Shown here piece after piece: positions 54,426 through 64,000 of a stretch of 64,000 nt of DNA. Below the pieces are notes generated by a model that was not told the origin of the DNA, made no database searches, and saw nothing but the letters and a program-made list of their open reading frames with translations. The stretch comes from Anniella stebbinsi (taxonomy: Eukaryota; Chordata; Lepidosauria; Squamata; Anniellidae): contig JARDYH010000002.1 in assembly GCA_029215795.1 (NCBI GenBank), positions 129,711,001-129,775,000 of the forward strand, read 5' to 3'. Position 1 is the first letter of the stretch, and each line of letters starts with the position of its first letter. Made by a program: the position numbers and the translations under genes.

Positions 54426-56559
54426 TTGATCTTATCACACACAGAGGGGTGTTTGAAGCTACTCTTCTACAGCAGAGAGACGAGGAGCTCTCTAGAGAGA
54501 CGAGGAACTCCCAAGAGGCTAAAGCTGATTCAAGAAGCTGATTCAAGAGGCAACACATTTTACAGAACAGTTCTGTTGTCTTCATGTAGCAGAACATAGA
54601 TCAATGAACTGGGCTCAGAACTTACTATACTGGCACAAGGAAAATGCCTCATTCCTTTGTTTGAGCACATTCAATTTCCTGTGGAAGAATAGTAGCCATC
54701 ACTGGCACAACTATGTGATCAAGGGGAGAACAGTGTGCCTGGCTGGTATGGAGGGTAAGGGTTTTTAGTGGAACAGGAGAGAGTGAGGATGAACTTCCAT
54801 GGACACTGTGTAGGAAAATGCCCTCATCCTAAGGGAGTAAAAGAGAAGTTGCATCCTATACTTACAGACAAGAAGAGCAGCACTGTACCCTGCTTCCCAT
54901 ACAAGATCCCTACTGCAGCTTATGCTACAACAATTAAAAGAAAAGATAAGACTGGGATTCCAGTTTATTATTATAACCACACACTGGCACAATGAAAATA
55001 AAACAGAGCTTCACTTGTAGGAAAATATACGGCACTTATCATCAACTCTACGCATCTTATTTTAATATACATATTTTCAGACACAAAGAATCTTCTAATT
55101 TTCTTAGACAAGGACCAATTCCTTCTAACCTTTTAAAAAGAAAACATTAAGCTTAAACGAGTCAATGTTCTTCATATAAAAAATATGAATTGTGTGTTCT
55201 GTGCAGAGAAATTGTCACCCATGTGTCAGGACAGACTTGTCCCGGCACAACAAAGAGTCATTAAAATGCTGGGATAGTTATGAACAATTCCTTGTTCAGC
55301 TGGGTTTGACAAGGAATTTGAAGTATGTCACTCTTATTTCTAAGAAATCCCCACCTGTAAAAATAGAATTCTCTAGCTAGAAATAACCTTACAAGGTTCT
55401 TGTGGGACAAACGAGAAGCATCCGTACGAGCTGCTGGAAAAATAATGTGAAGAGCAAGCATTGAGACATCTTGGCATGGCGACTATATGAAGCATAGCAA
55501 CGCTGGACCAGTCTCGCCTATGATGAGAATTCAATAAAGGCTACATTCATTTTCCCTCTAATCCTCCACCTCTTTCTTTCAGTTCTATTTCAACCAGTAC
55601 ACATATAGCAAGTTCAGTTGGCTTTAGCGTTATTGTTTTAGATCAGCCAGGGTAAGATTCAACCCTGGTTAAGCCCTTTTTAAATGTCCACCATGACAAT
55701 GGATGAGTTAAACATATGCTTACATTTCTCCCACTGAAACCAAAGTGGCTTAAATAGGCTTAACTTTATTTGGATCAGACAAGTCTCCCCAACCCAGCTA
55801 AAATCCGTTACCTACTTACCAGCAAAACCCATTGTTTCCAATAGAACTAAGTGAAGACTAACGTCAGATGGATTGGGGCCTATTATTATTATTATTTTTA
55901 ATTTCTGCATGACTTCAGGATTGAGTATACAGTGCTTTTCAGAAAACAAAAGGCATTCTTAAAAAAGCAACAGACATTTGCAAAAGTCATGCCATACTGC
56001 CCTCTTCTGATATACACAGGATTACAGTCCCTGAAAGAATTTTTTAAAATAAAAATCATAAATGAGTTGTCACATCTTAAACTTTGAGTTTAGAAAGATG
56101 TATGGTGCCCTATTTTAGCAATGGGTGCAATTTCAAGCTGGGAAAAAAATGCAAGAGAATAAAATAGAGCCAGCATGGCATGTTTAGAAAGCCAAGAAGC
56201 CAAGACATTAGAAATGTCAGCAGGCTTCAATTATATGGTGTACAGAGTCTTGAGATTTCTTGTAAGTTACTGCACTTATCTAGGGGGAACAACGAACCAA
56301 TTATCTGGTCAGAGGACAAGCAAATACACACACAATTTTAACTTGAAAAAACATGCAATCTGTGATTTTAGAATACTAGACCATAAGGAGTATTTTCAAT
56401 ATTCAGAATGATTTAAAACCCTATATATTTCACCGCTCAGCAATACTGAAACATGGCTAAGAGTGATACTTCGTTTAAAACAAAAAAGAGGTATACATGG
56501 TTTTCTTTATGTTCAGCAAAATAAAAGTTACACAATGTGTTGGCTGGCACTTCCAATAA

Positions 56560-56670
56560 CTCCCAAGGATGAAATCCTATATGTACGATTATACTTGGGA
56601 ACATGCCCCATTAAACGCAGTGGGACTTGAGTCTGAAGAAAATATGCACAGGGTTGTGCTGTAAATGTCA
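56560..56670. repeat. Degenerate palindromic MITE of reptile type
   Basis: AAATCCTATATGTACG...TGCCCCATTAAACGCAGTGG, GACTTGAGTCTGA...GGGTTGTGCTGTA: the common ATCCTAT...CCCATTGAA.TCAATGGG arrangement, related in design to 45589-45626. Confidence 0.45.
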
Positions 56671-56873
56671 TAGTGAAACTAGATTGGTTTTGACGCTCCC
56701 AACATCATTTCCTTACTATTACTAGTAGAGAATGTCAGTTTTCTGGCAACGCTCAGAGCTTAGGAAACTTCAGAAGCCAACGAAGCTGCAGTGGGTGGGT
56801 TTTGCCAGCTATGCGCAATCATGAACTACATCCTTACATTACGTCTAAGTTGTACCTACTTTAGTTGCACCCC

Positions 56874-56879
56874 TTTATT
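56874..56879 (-). promoter_or_regulatory. Candidate CDCA2 polyadenylation signal
   Basis: On the minus strand this reads AATAAA, about 200 bases after the CDCA2 stop codon, giving a short 3' UTR. Other AATAAA hexamers occur further downstream (for example near 55766), so which one is used cannot be decided from sequence alone. Confidence 0.4.
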
Positions 56880-57077
56880 TGCACTCCCCACTTCTTGTCT
56901 GAAGTTCTCTCTCCAAATATTACAGATGAGTAACTCAAAGACTTACAGATTCCACCCCCATCCCCCACTAATGTTAAGTACTCAGCAATGACATTTTAAA
57001 GACTAGTTCAATGGCTGTAACTTGTATAGCTGATGTAAAACCTTTAAGGTTCACCTTTCAAACGGCAGATGTCTAAA

Positions 57078-58105
57078 TTAAACCACAGGGTGATTCTCCA
57101 AGAACTTCCTCATTTCAGAATCCTTTCGGTAGCAATGATCGCTTTTGTACCCAAGGCTTGCTCTTCTGTTTTTCTGGACGTGCAAGAGTACATTTTTATT
57201 TTCTTCAGTGTTCAACGCACGCATGTTTTTCCTCCGTTTCCTTGATGCATAAGGGCTAATCATGTTCTCCTGTTCTTCCGTCGGCAATAGCATCTGGACC
57301 CCATTTACTTGCTTTTGATGAAGCAGCTCTGATTCCTGAGGACTGGAGGAGGACATTTGTCTCTGGGCTTTGCAGGCAGAACCCAGGGGACCCTGGCTTA
57401 TGGAATTATTAGCAGGTATCTCGACCCATGCAAGCCCCTCATTTTCTGCATCTTTAAGCCTCCTCATGCTGCGCCTCACCTTTCTGGGCACAGCCCTGAA
57501 AGATTCCTCTATAGAGCACTGCAAATGATTTAAGAGTTCAGAGTCATTTCCTGCCTGAGGCATAGGAGGTAGTTCTTCCATATTACCTCCAAGAACATTG
57601 GAATTGTTTCCAGGTGTTTCAGACTGATCGTCCTCAAGATTGGGAAAGTAGCAGTTGAATCTTCTGCTCTTCCTTGGAAACCTTTTAAAGTTCACACTGC
57701 TGCTTTCATTCATCAACTCTATTGCAGAATCGACAATGAAGAATGAAGCTTCTTTAGCTTTGTTATTTTTATCTGTTCGTTGCAGATTTAGCAACTCTGG
57801 TTCATTCTGCATCTCTGTCTCGCCTGAAGGACAGTCACTTTTCAACGCCTGCTCATTTTCATTTAAGGTGCTCTTCATTTTCTCAGGAGAGGTCTCTTCA
57901 GCTGGGTCCCAAAGAAGCAATTTTTTCATGTCAGACATAGCAGCATCTTGAAGTTGGGAGGATGAGCTTGATAAGTCCTCTTCCTTCAGAAAATCCAGGC
58001 TGGAATGCAGGCAGCTACCGTCTTCTTTATTGCTATGTAGTACACTGTTGCTTTCAGCAGTTTCATTCATAGATTTTACATGCAGGACACTTGAGCCGGA
58101 ATCAT
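57078..58105 (-). CDS. CDCA2: CDCA2 (Repo-Man), last coding exon
   Basis: This exon encodes the C-terminal 342 residues and stop of Repo-Man, the chromatin-bound targeting subunit that brings PP1 gamma to anaphase chromosomes to remove mitotic histone H3 phosphorylation. The exon starts after a good acceptor (TTGGTCTTAG at 58106-58115 on the minus strand) and enters in phase 1, which fits the preceding exon. The strongest match to human CDCA2 as I remember it is the block around SELLNHL...KVRRSMRRLKDAENEGL, about residues 189-231 of the exon product. Two other basic blocks, near RKSRRFNCY and SRKRRKNM, and the late NRRASLG motif, align in the same order with human basic/serine motifs. The rest is acidic, serine-rich and apparently disordered, as is usual for this protein. 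The RVTF PP1-docking motif lies upstream, outside the window. KVRRS may correspond to the Aurora B site region of human Repo-Man; that is inference. The open frame extends three codons into the intron (an ATG at 58115), which is not a real start. Confidence 0.9.
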
Positions 58106-58184
58106 CTAAGACCAAATTTCAATTAGAGAAGAAACTAGATTACATTTTCGGGCTTTTGTCCAGAGCTTGCCCCACTAGTCTCCA

Positions 58185-58270
58185 TTTATTGATTTATTTA
58201 TTATTGTATTTATATCCCACATTTTTCCCTTCAAGGAATGTACATAATCCTTCTCCTCCTCTCCACTTTG
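58185..58270 (-). mobile_element. SINE-like/CORE-SINE-like repeat, copy 3 (partial)
   Basis: (TTTA)n, TTTATATCCCACATTTTTCC, AAGGAATGTACATAATCC and CCTCCTCTCCACTTTGAA match the first part of 36482-36735. Confidence 0.5.
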
Positions 58271-58274
58271 AAGC

Positions 58275-58648
58275 TCACTTTGCCTGAAGGTGCGGATTCG
58301 TAGCTTGGGGGTTCTCCTAGAACCATCTCTGTCACTTAAGGCTCAGGTGGCCTCGGTGGCACGGAGTGCCTTCTACCAACTTCGGTTGGTGGCCCAGCTA
58401 CGCTCCTATCTGGACAGGGATAACCTGGCTTCAGTTGTCTATGCTCTGGTCATCTCTAAACTGTATTACAGCAAAGCACTCTATGTGGGGCTGCCTTTGA
58501 AGACGGTTCAGAAGCTGCAGCTTGTGCAAAATGCAGCGGCCAGAGTGATAACAGGAACCAGAAGGTTCGAGCATATAAGACTTACTCTGGCCCGCTTGCA
58601 CTGGCTGCCTATACGTTTCCGAGCTCAATTCAAGGTGCTGGTTTTAAC
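58275..58648 (+). mobile_element. L2-like LINE coding fragment
   Basis: Long open frame reading RSLGVLLEPSLSLKAQVASV, ARSAFYQLRLVAQLRSYLDR, KLQLVQNAAARVITGTRRFE and LARLHWLPIRFRAQFKVLVL, the C-terminal end of an L2/Rex1-like LINE protein. It stops at 58648, where the hAT-like element begins; the continuing YKALHG region is absent. Antisense to CDCA2. Confidence 0.8.
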
Positions 58649-58990
58649 TAGGGATGTGCACTGACCCCCCGAATCGGATCGGATAGCGGATCGGAATCGG
58701 ACCTGGGGGGTCGGATCGGATCGGAGGATGGTCGGATCGGACCCAATCCCGATCCGCGGATCGGATGTCCGATTCAGATCTGACGCCATTTTGAATGCTT
58801 TTTCCCATAGCAAAGTATTGTTTTACAAAAACGCCTATAACTTTTTCATTTTTAATGATAGAAGGATGAAACTTGGGCACATTGTAGACTGGTTAGGGAT
58901 AGTTCTCTGTGAGAAATTTCAGAAAGATCAGACTACTGAGTGCTAAGGGGGACATGGGAGTTTTTAGAAGCCAAATGCCAAGATTCACAA
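58649..58990. mobile_element. hAT-like element, left end only
   Basis: Begins TAGGGATGTGCACTGACC, followed by about 100 bases of CGGATCGGATC-type words (58672-58765). Then come GACGCCATTTTGAATGC and TTTTTCCCATAGCAAAG, which parallel the CGCCATTTTTTCCTCATAG of the 20563-22079 element, and CGCCTATAACTTTTTCAT...GATGAAACTTGGGCACATTG, which parallels 43625-43680. No right end or target duplication is visible; the boundary at 58990 is approximate. Confidence 0.65.
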
Positions 58991-59194
58991 GCAATTTCTG
59001 TTACATTAAACTGCAACAGCATTGCCTAGGCATTATCAGGTTGTCAAGCGACACCTTGTAAACAGGTTGAACTGTGTCGATGCCTCTCGACAGAAACAGA
59101 TAACTCTGCTTACAGTAGGCAATACCTCATTCACTGCATCTACATTTCACCATTGGTTGTGGAAAACAGAAAAGCAGACAACAGGATTACATAC

Positions 59195-59372
59195 CGAAGA
59201 TGGACATTTGTGATTTTGGTGTGCTTTGATAAGATGACATAAAGGAGAGATCTTCTGTTATCTCAGGAATTGGACTCAAGAGAGGTTTCTTCGATACTGT
59301 CTCTCGTTGCCCATACAGTGCTTTCTGCTCCTTTTTTCTCCTTCTCTTTCCAAAAACTTTGCGTCTGGCAGT
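59195..59372 (-). CDS. CDCA2: CDCA2 (Repo-Man), penultimate coding exon in the window
   Basis: A 178-base exon, too short to stand out as an open frame on its own. Its product of 59 residues plus one base carries KALYGQRETVSKKPLLSPIP, which matches the conserved KSLYGERDIASKKPLLSPIP stretch of human CDCA2. It begins after ATATTTTTAG (acceptor AG at 59373-59374), in phase 0. It ends at CTTCG|GTATGT (donor GT at 59193-59194), in phase 1, and the single leftover G completes the GAT codon of the next exon. The N-terminal part, with GKRRRKKEQK, is strongly basic. Upstream exons, including the PP1-binding domain, must lie beyond position 64000. The intron after this exon is 1089 bases and holds three repeat insertions; the intron before it exceeds 4.6 kb and holds the DIRS element. 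Confidence 0.88.
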
Positions 59373-60187
59373 CTAAAAATATTTAAAGGACATCATAAAC
59401 ACCCTGTTAAGATTAAGCAAAAGCAGTGAGGGCCTTTCTAAACACACTCCTTTTCCTGGGGGGATAATCCTCCAATTTCAGTGCCATGCTAGTGAGAACT
59501 ACTACATAGATTACTAGTCCTACCTCCATCTAACAGATGGAGGGTAACCTTGCTTTTAAGTGTGGCTTTTAAAAAACACAGATGTGCACGCTCAAAAACT
59601 GAAGCAGTTGACCGTAGACTGTGGTGTACAGCACTACAGCCATCAACACATTATTAGGAAATTCAAAACGATCTGGGCAAGATGGAGGGAAGGGAATTGT
59701 GACATGTAAGTCAAGGGATAAAACCAACAGGAAGGCACCAAATCCTGGAAAAAGAAAGAGGAAACCTCCATGTGTGTGGATATTTTAAGCATTCATTTAC
59801 TTAGGTCCAACGCATTTAGGAATAAATCTTCTTCAGAGGCACTCCAGATAAAAAAATCCAAAAGTGGTTTTATACCAGGCTGAGAACTGTCGGTCAAGAG
59901 TGAACCTGAAGAAATATTTATTCCAAAATACGTCAGGTCCGTTTGCACCTGGAGGCTTTCTTCTTTTTCCCATGCCTACAAGTGATGTCACAGATACTAC
60001 CCAATCAGTACCTGTGACACCAGCAGAAACACCACCTTTGTGGTTTTCAAAAAAAAGACACAGTAGCTGAGGCAGAAACAACTACAGGTAGTCTGCAGGC
60101 AAGGAACTGGGATTTGATCACAATGGGAACTTGTTATTGCCTTTAGCCGCATGCACTAGCATTCTGGTTCTCTAAGAGTAAATGCAA

Positions 60188-60536
60188 GTTGCTTACCTGT
60201 AACCGTAGTCCTTCGAGTGGTCATCTGTGCAGTCATACATATGGGCTTGCGCCGGCGCCGAGCCCAATTCGGGAAATTTCTATAGCTTAGATTTTAGGTG
60301 AGAACCCCTCCCCCACCGTCCTATTGCGCATGCTCCGGGTTCCCGCTTACCTCAGTTCTATGAGACCGCTCGGCCTCGCAACCGAGATAAATTTGAAAAT
60401 TGAACTAATACATCTATCAGTATGCACAAAACAAATCTCTTAACATTCATAAATAGCGATGCCAAGAGGGGACGGTGGGTGGGTTGTGTGACTGCACAGA
60501 TGACCACTTGATGAACTTCGGTTACAGGTAAGCAAC
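60188..60536. repeat. Inverted repeat pair in the DIRS 3' region
   Basis: 60188-60236 and 60488-60536 are inverted copies (GTTGCTTACCTGTAACCG ... and CGGTTACAGGTAAGCAAC) with about five mismatches. Both read CAGGTAAG, a near-consensus 5' splice site, outward from the loop in opposite strands. Confidence 0.8.
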
Positions 60537-60652
60537 CTGCATTTCTTCTTCATGGTCTCTGTGCATCACACATATGGGCGAATAACAAGCAAACGTACCG
60601 GAGGAGGGTAGGCTCGCTGGATCAATTATTGGAGCACCACAGAGAGCACAGC

Positions 60653-62126
60653 TCAACTGAAGCTACAGTCCTTTCTGGCTCTCACATCCAAAATGTAGTG
60701 TTTCACAAATGTAGAAACATTAAACCATGTAGCAGCTTTACATAATTCAGGGATGGAAACCCCACGGTTCAAAGCAGTGGATGTGGCTAGTCCTCTTGTG
60801 GAATGTGCTCTCACAGAAATTGGTGGCTCCTGACCGACTAATTGATAGGCCAACGAGATAGGCCAACTGCACAATCCAGTCAGACAGGCGCTGTGATGAG
60901 ACTGGTAGTCCCTTGTTCTTTCCCCCATAACATACAAACAGCTGACGAGATTTTCGGAATGTTTCTGACCTAGACTTGTAGAAGGCTAAAGCCCTTCTCA
61001 CATCCAAAGAATGCAACTTGGAACATAATGGATCTGAGGATGCCTGAAAAAAGGTAGGCAGGACAATGTCCTGGTTAACATGAAAGTTAGAAACTACCTT
61101 GGGAATAAACGAGGGACCAGGTCTCAAAACTACCTTATCCCGAAAAAACTGGGTGTAGGGAGGATCAACCATGAGTGCACCGAGTTCGGAAGCTTGTCTT
61201 GCCGACGTGATAGCTACTAAAAACACTGTTTTAAAAGTTAAAATATGCCTATCAAGAGTAGCCAAAGGTTCCGAGGATTTAGAGGTAAGCTCGCTCAACA
61301 CTACAGAAAGACTCCACTGCAGTAGTAATGAGCGGTAGGGAGGAAACATATTGCGTAAACCCCACAGAAAACTCTTTGATAATGTGTGTGAAAAAACAGA
61401 AAAATTACCCACCAAGTCATGGTTGACTGAAATAGCAGCCAAGTAGACCTTAATGGAAGTGGCTTTTAAGCCCGACGTGTAAAGAGAGTGGAGGAAAGCT
61501 AGTATGTCCGCCATCAACCCTGATCTGGGTTCAAATCCCTTATCATCAGCAAATCGTACAAACTTAGTCCACTTTCTGCTATAAGACGACCTGGTAGAGG
61601 GCTTTCTAGCTGCCTCCAGGATGGTCTTGACCTCTTGTGGGAGAGTTAAATCCTGCCATCTGGCTGGATTCTCCATGCTGTTAGTTTTAGGGTTTTGAGG
61701 TCTGGGTGGCGTATCATGCCCTTGTTCTTGAACAAGAGATCCCGTAGAAAGGGGAGATGCCATGTCTCCTTGTTGGCCAGCTTGAGGAATGGTGCAAACC
61801 ATGCTTGTCGTGGCCACCACGGGGCTATCAAGATGGCATCCGTCTGGTTCCTGTATATCTTGTTTACAACTCTTGCAATCAGAGGAAACGGTGGGAAAAT
61901 GTACATTAGACCTGGCTTCCAAGTTAGCATGAACGCATCTCCTAGAGACGAGTGTCCTATCCCTGCCCTTGAGCAAAAAACTCTGCAGACCGCATTGTCC
62001 TCTGTTGCAAAAAGGTCTATATCCGGAATGCCCCATCGAGCAAAAAGGCGCCTCAGGATAACTGGAGGAAGTTTCGACTGAGGTCGTCCGCCTGAACATT
62101 GTCCGTTCCAGCAATATGGACAGCAA
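60653..62126 (-). pseudogene. DIRS tyrosine recombinase (YR), one frameshift
   Basis: The main frame 62126-60747 includes LPQEVKTILEAARKPSTRSS YSRKW (core-binding start), FLVAITSARQASELGALMVD (first catalytic Arg) and RQLFVCYGGKNKGLPVS. A frameshift near 60900 moves the rest to the frame 60937-60653: VRAHSTRGLATSTALNRGVS (H-x-x-R) and ATWFNVSTFVKHYILDV (Tyr nucleophile). All signature residues R, HxxR and Y are visible, but in two frames. Confidence 0.85.
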
Positions 62127-62130
62127 AGAG

Positions 62131-62715
62131 TCATATATTCCTGGGAACTGTCCAATGGAGAATATCCAAGGTAAGTTGAAGAAGACGGGGAGATCGGGTG
62201 CCCCCCTCCTTGTTCAGGTACCAGACAATGGTGGTATTGTTTGACAGGATCTGAATGTGGTGTCCTTGGAGATGTGTCTGGAAAGCATGTAACGCTTTCG
62301 TTACAGCTAAGAGTTCCAACATGTTTATATGCAGGTGTCTCTCCAAAGCTGACCATCTTTCTTGGATGGCAAGGTCGTCACAGTGGGCTCCCCATCCTTG
62401 CAGAGATGCATCCGAGGTAAGGCATCTTGTTGGGCCTGTGCTCACGAAGGGCATACCCAAGAGGAGATTGTGCAGGTTTGTCCACCATCAGAGAGAAACA
62501 CGTATTGCTGTAGGAATGACAAACTTGGTCCTTCTGGGGTTCATGGTAAGATCAAAATTTTGAAGTAGAAATTGCTGCAGTGGCCGCATGTGCAGTCTTG
62601 CCCATCTGACCACGTATAAAGATGCTGCCATCAGACCCAGTAACCGCTGGATGTTGAATGCTGAAGACTGGGGCATTTCCAGCAATTGGAGTGACAGGTT
62701 GCGCACGACTAACGC
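62131..62715 (-). pseudogene. DIRS connection and RNase H region
   Basis: 62706-62488 reads RLLGLMAASLYVVRWARLHM RPLQ-type linker sequence. In the next frame, 62460-62131 reads CLTSDASLQGWGAHC, HINMLELLAVTKAL and HIQILSNNTTIVWYLNKEGG. D of SDAS, E of MLEL and N-for-D in ILSNNT are the RNase H positions; the third is normally D, so the site looks damaged. Confidence 0.78.
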
Positions 62716-63419
62716 CTAGTCCTGTGGGAGGAAAGCTCTCCCCAATGTTGAGTCCAGACAGACTCCGATAAACTGTATGGTCTGGCAAGGGTGGAAGATT
62801 GACTTGTCCATATTTATTTGCAGACCTAGAGTTGATAACAGAGTTCTCACCGTCTCTACATCCTTGAGAGCTTGATGCTGAGACTGGGATACGATCAGCC
62901 AGTCATCCAGATAAGGGTAGAGTTCCACACCTTTTGACTTTAAGTGGGCGCACACAGCTGCCATACACTTTGTAAAGACTCTGGGAGCTGTTTTGAGGCC
63001 AAACGGAAGGACGGAAAATTGATATATGTTTTGCCCCACAATGAATCAGAGGTACTTTCGATGAGATGGGTGGATTGCGATGTGAAAATAGGCATCTTTT
63101 AAGTCTATTAGTGTAAACCACTGGTTCTTTTTCAAAAGGGGAGGATCATTGACAACATTAGCATATGGAATTTTTTTGTTACAATGAACTTGTTGAGATG
63201 ACTGAGATCCATAATAGGACGAAGTCCTCCATCCTTTTTCGGGACCGTAAAGTAATGGGAATAAAATCCTGCCTGTACATCGGAAGGTCGAACGCGAGTG
63301 ATGGCACCCTTTTGAAGAAGAGACATAGTCTCTCGGGCTAAGATTTCCGATGGTGGCTTTACTTTTACGGTACCTGTGGGAAGGAGGACTCCGAATTCTA
63401 CTGTATCCCATGTTGACAA
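62716..63419 (-). pseudogene. DIRS reverse transcriptase, frameshifted
   Basis: 63419-63132 reads ILARETMSLLQKGAITRV then YFTVPKKDGGLRPIMDLSHL, the early RT motifs. After a shift, 63046-63125 reads NQWFTLIDLKDAYFHIAIHP, and a stop follows at RKYL. 63039-62716 reads QFSVLPFGLKTAPRVF and YPYLDDWLIVS, with the YLDD catalytic site intact. These are typical DIRS RT motifs. Confidence 0.85.
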
Positions 63420-63586
63420 TGCCTAAAACTCAACTGTCTGAAGTAACTGAGGCCTAAGCCTGGGAAAAATTGTAGAGTAGATTTCCGAATTTTGGAACTG
63501 GTAAAAGAAGAGGAGGACATAAGTCAAAGACAACGTTTTTGTGCCCTGTCTTGTGTATTACGGGGCTGTCTAAAACGGTTGGATTA

Positions 63587-64000
63587 GGGGGGCGTGGCCA
63601 AGCAGGTCATGGTTTGAGTCGCAAATCCTTCATCCTCCGAAAGAAGCAATGAATTAATTGTAAATTCCCTATCTTAAAAGCGTCCTCTGTTGCATTTAAG
63701 TCTGCTATGGAGAGGGGGAAGCTTACCAAAGAGATTGCAGCTGGAACGAGATTTATGGCTTTATAACCGGATCGGCAGAAGGGAGGAGATCGACCGACAG
63801 CTTTGTAGCAGCGCTGCGAAGGTAATTAAACAGACGTATTTATGGTTGCGGGCTGAAGGCTGAGGAGAACAGAATGATTGCTAGCATTCAGAAAAGAGGC
63901 TTTTAAGACTTTTAAGCTTTAGGCTCTGAAAGATTGCTAGCGGCATACCAGCCGGCTGAAAGCCCGAGGAGAAACGAAACTAAAAAAAAAAAAAAAAAAA
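63587..64000 (+). mobile_element. Probable L1 LINE 5' UTR, continuing out of the window
   Basis: Begins GGGGGGCGTGGCCAAG, like the 5' terminus of squamate L1 elements, exactly where DIRS similarity stops. It ends in a run of at least 18 A at the window edge. No ORF1 is in view, so L1 is an inference; a short retroelement with a poly(A) tail, or an assembly edge, are alternatives. Confidence 0.4.

Larger units (their letters stand above)
54426..57077. other. CDCA2 3' flank and 3' UTR; no other gene
   Basis: The part next to 57077 must contain the CDCA2 3' UTR. 54478-54560 has two short tandem duplications (GAGAGACGAGGA.CTC and AAGCTGATTCAAG). 56560-56670 contains a degenerate palindromic MITE. 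No other exon is recognised. Confidence 0.45.
58106..59194 (-). other. CDCA2 intron carrying three repeat insertions
   Basis: The donor is GTATGT at 59194 down to 59189 and the acceptor is TTAG at 58106. From left to right it holds a SINE-like repeat (58185-58270), an L2-like LINE (58275-58648) and a hAT-like element beginning at 58649. 58990-59190 is unclassified. Confidence 0.8.
60183..63586 (-). mobile_element. DIRS-type tyrosine-recombinase retrotransposon
   Basis: Minus-strand order is reverse transcriptase, RNase H, tyrosine recombinase, then a 3' region with a 49-base inverted repeat, the DIRS arrangement. There is no aspartic protease or DDE integrase. It lies in a CDCA2 intron in the same orientation as the gene. 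The 5' part (gag and 5' terminus) is not seen because probable L1 sequence begins at 63587. Frameshifts and stops make every domain non-functional. Confidence 0.85.

Noticed and set aside
58290..58664. Host gene on the plus strand within the CDCA2 intron
   Set aside because: The translation is the end of an L2-like LINE protein, cut by a hAT-like insertion.
59833..60081. Possible additional CDCA2 exon (minus frame of 82 codons; TTTCTGCCTCAG acceptor-like sequence near 60064)
   Set aside because: The product does not resemble any CDCA2 segment I know and no donor gives a phase that fits the 59372 exon convincingly. Transcript data could overturn this.

Overview
The window is vertebrate genomic DNA, most likely from a squamate reptile (a lizard, or less likely a snake). 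The evidence is a sauropsid repeat mix: CR1 LINE 3' ends, many L2-like LINE tails, R4-clade LINEs with a restriction-like endonuclease, a DIRS tyrosine-recombinase retrotransposon, hAT-type MITEs, tRNA-Ala-derived SINEs and long (ATT)n/(ATTT)n arrays. The species cannot be named from this sequence.

Only one host protein-coding gene is supported: the 3' end of CDCA2 (Repo-Man) on the minus strand, with two coding exons at 59195-59372 and 57078-58105. The splice sites and reading phases fit each other. The 57 kb downstream of the CDCA2 stop contains no recognisable exon and reads as an intergenic region. In human, CDCA2 is followed by EBF2 in convergent orientation, so this may be the CDCA2-EBF2 interval, but no EBF2 exon is seen. 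One RFX-type X-box palindrome (35273-35293) lies in the least repetitive part of that interval.

Layout. 1-2367: an R4 LINE (minus) cut by an unclassified repeat on one side and abutting a (TTA)n array on the other. 2.4-9.7 kb: old repeats, LINE tails, a SINE and microsatellites. 9683-10288: a second R4 fragment whose 3' end abuts an (ATT)n array. 10.3-18.7 kb: L2-like and CR1 fragments, a 749-bp hAT element with an 8-bp target duplication, and foldback MITEs. 18730-23600: a CR1 copy split by an LTR, itself split by a 1517-bp CpG-rich hAT-like element made of palindromes. 24-43 kb: sparse old repeats and apparently unique sequence. 43466-45148: a second hAT-like foldback of the same terminal type, split by a 797-bp solo LTR with an exact 5-bp duplication. 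45562-47076: a MITE apparently split by a SINE and a CR1. 47-57 kb: an L2-like LINE, a SINE and unique sequence. 57078 to the end: CDCA2 exons, with L2-like and hAT-like insertions in one intron and a DIRS element plus a probable L1 5' end in the next.

The most notable structure is a set of hAT-like elements sharing TAGGGRTGTGCAC ends whose subterminal regions are arrays of a short word that differs between copies (CGGATC-type in two, CGATAA/ACGATA-type in one) and whose interiors are palindromes.
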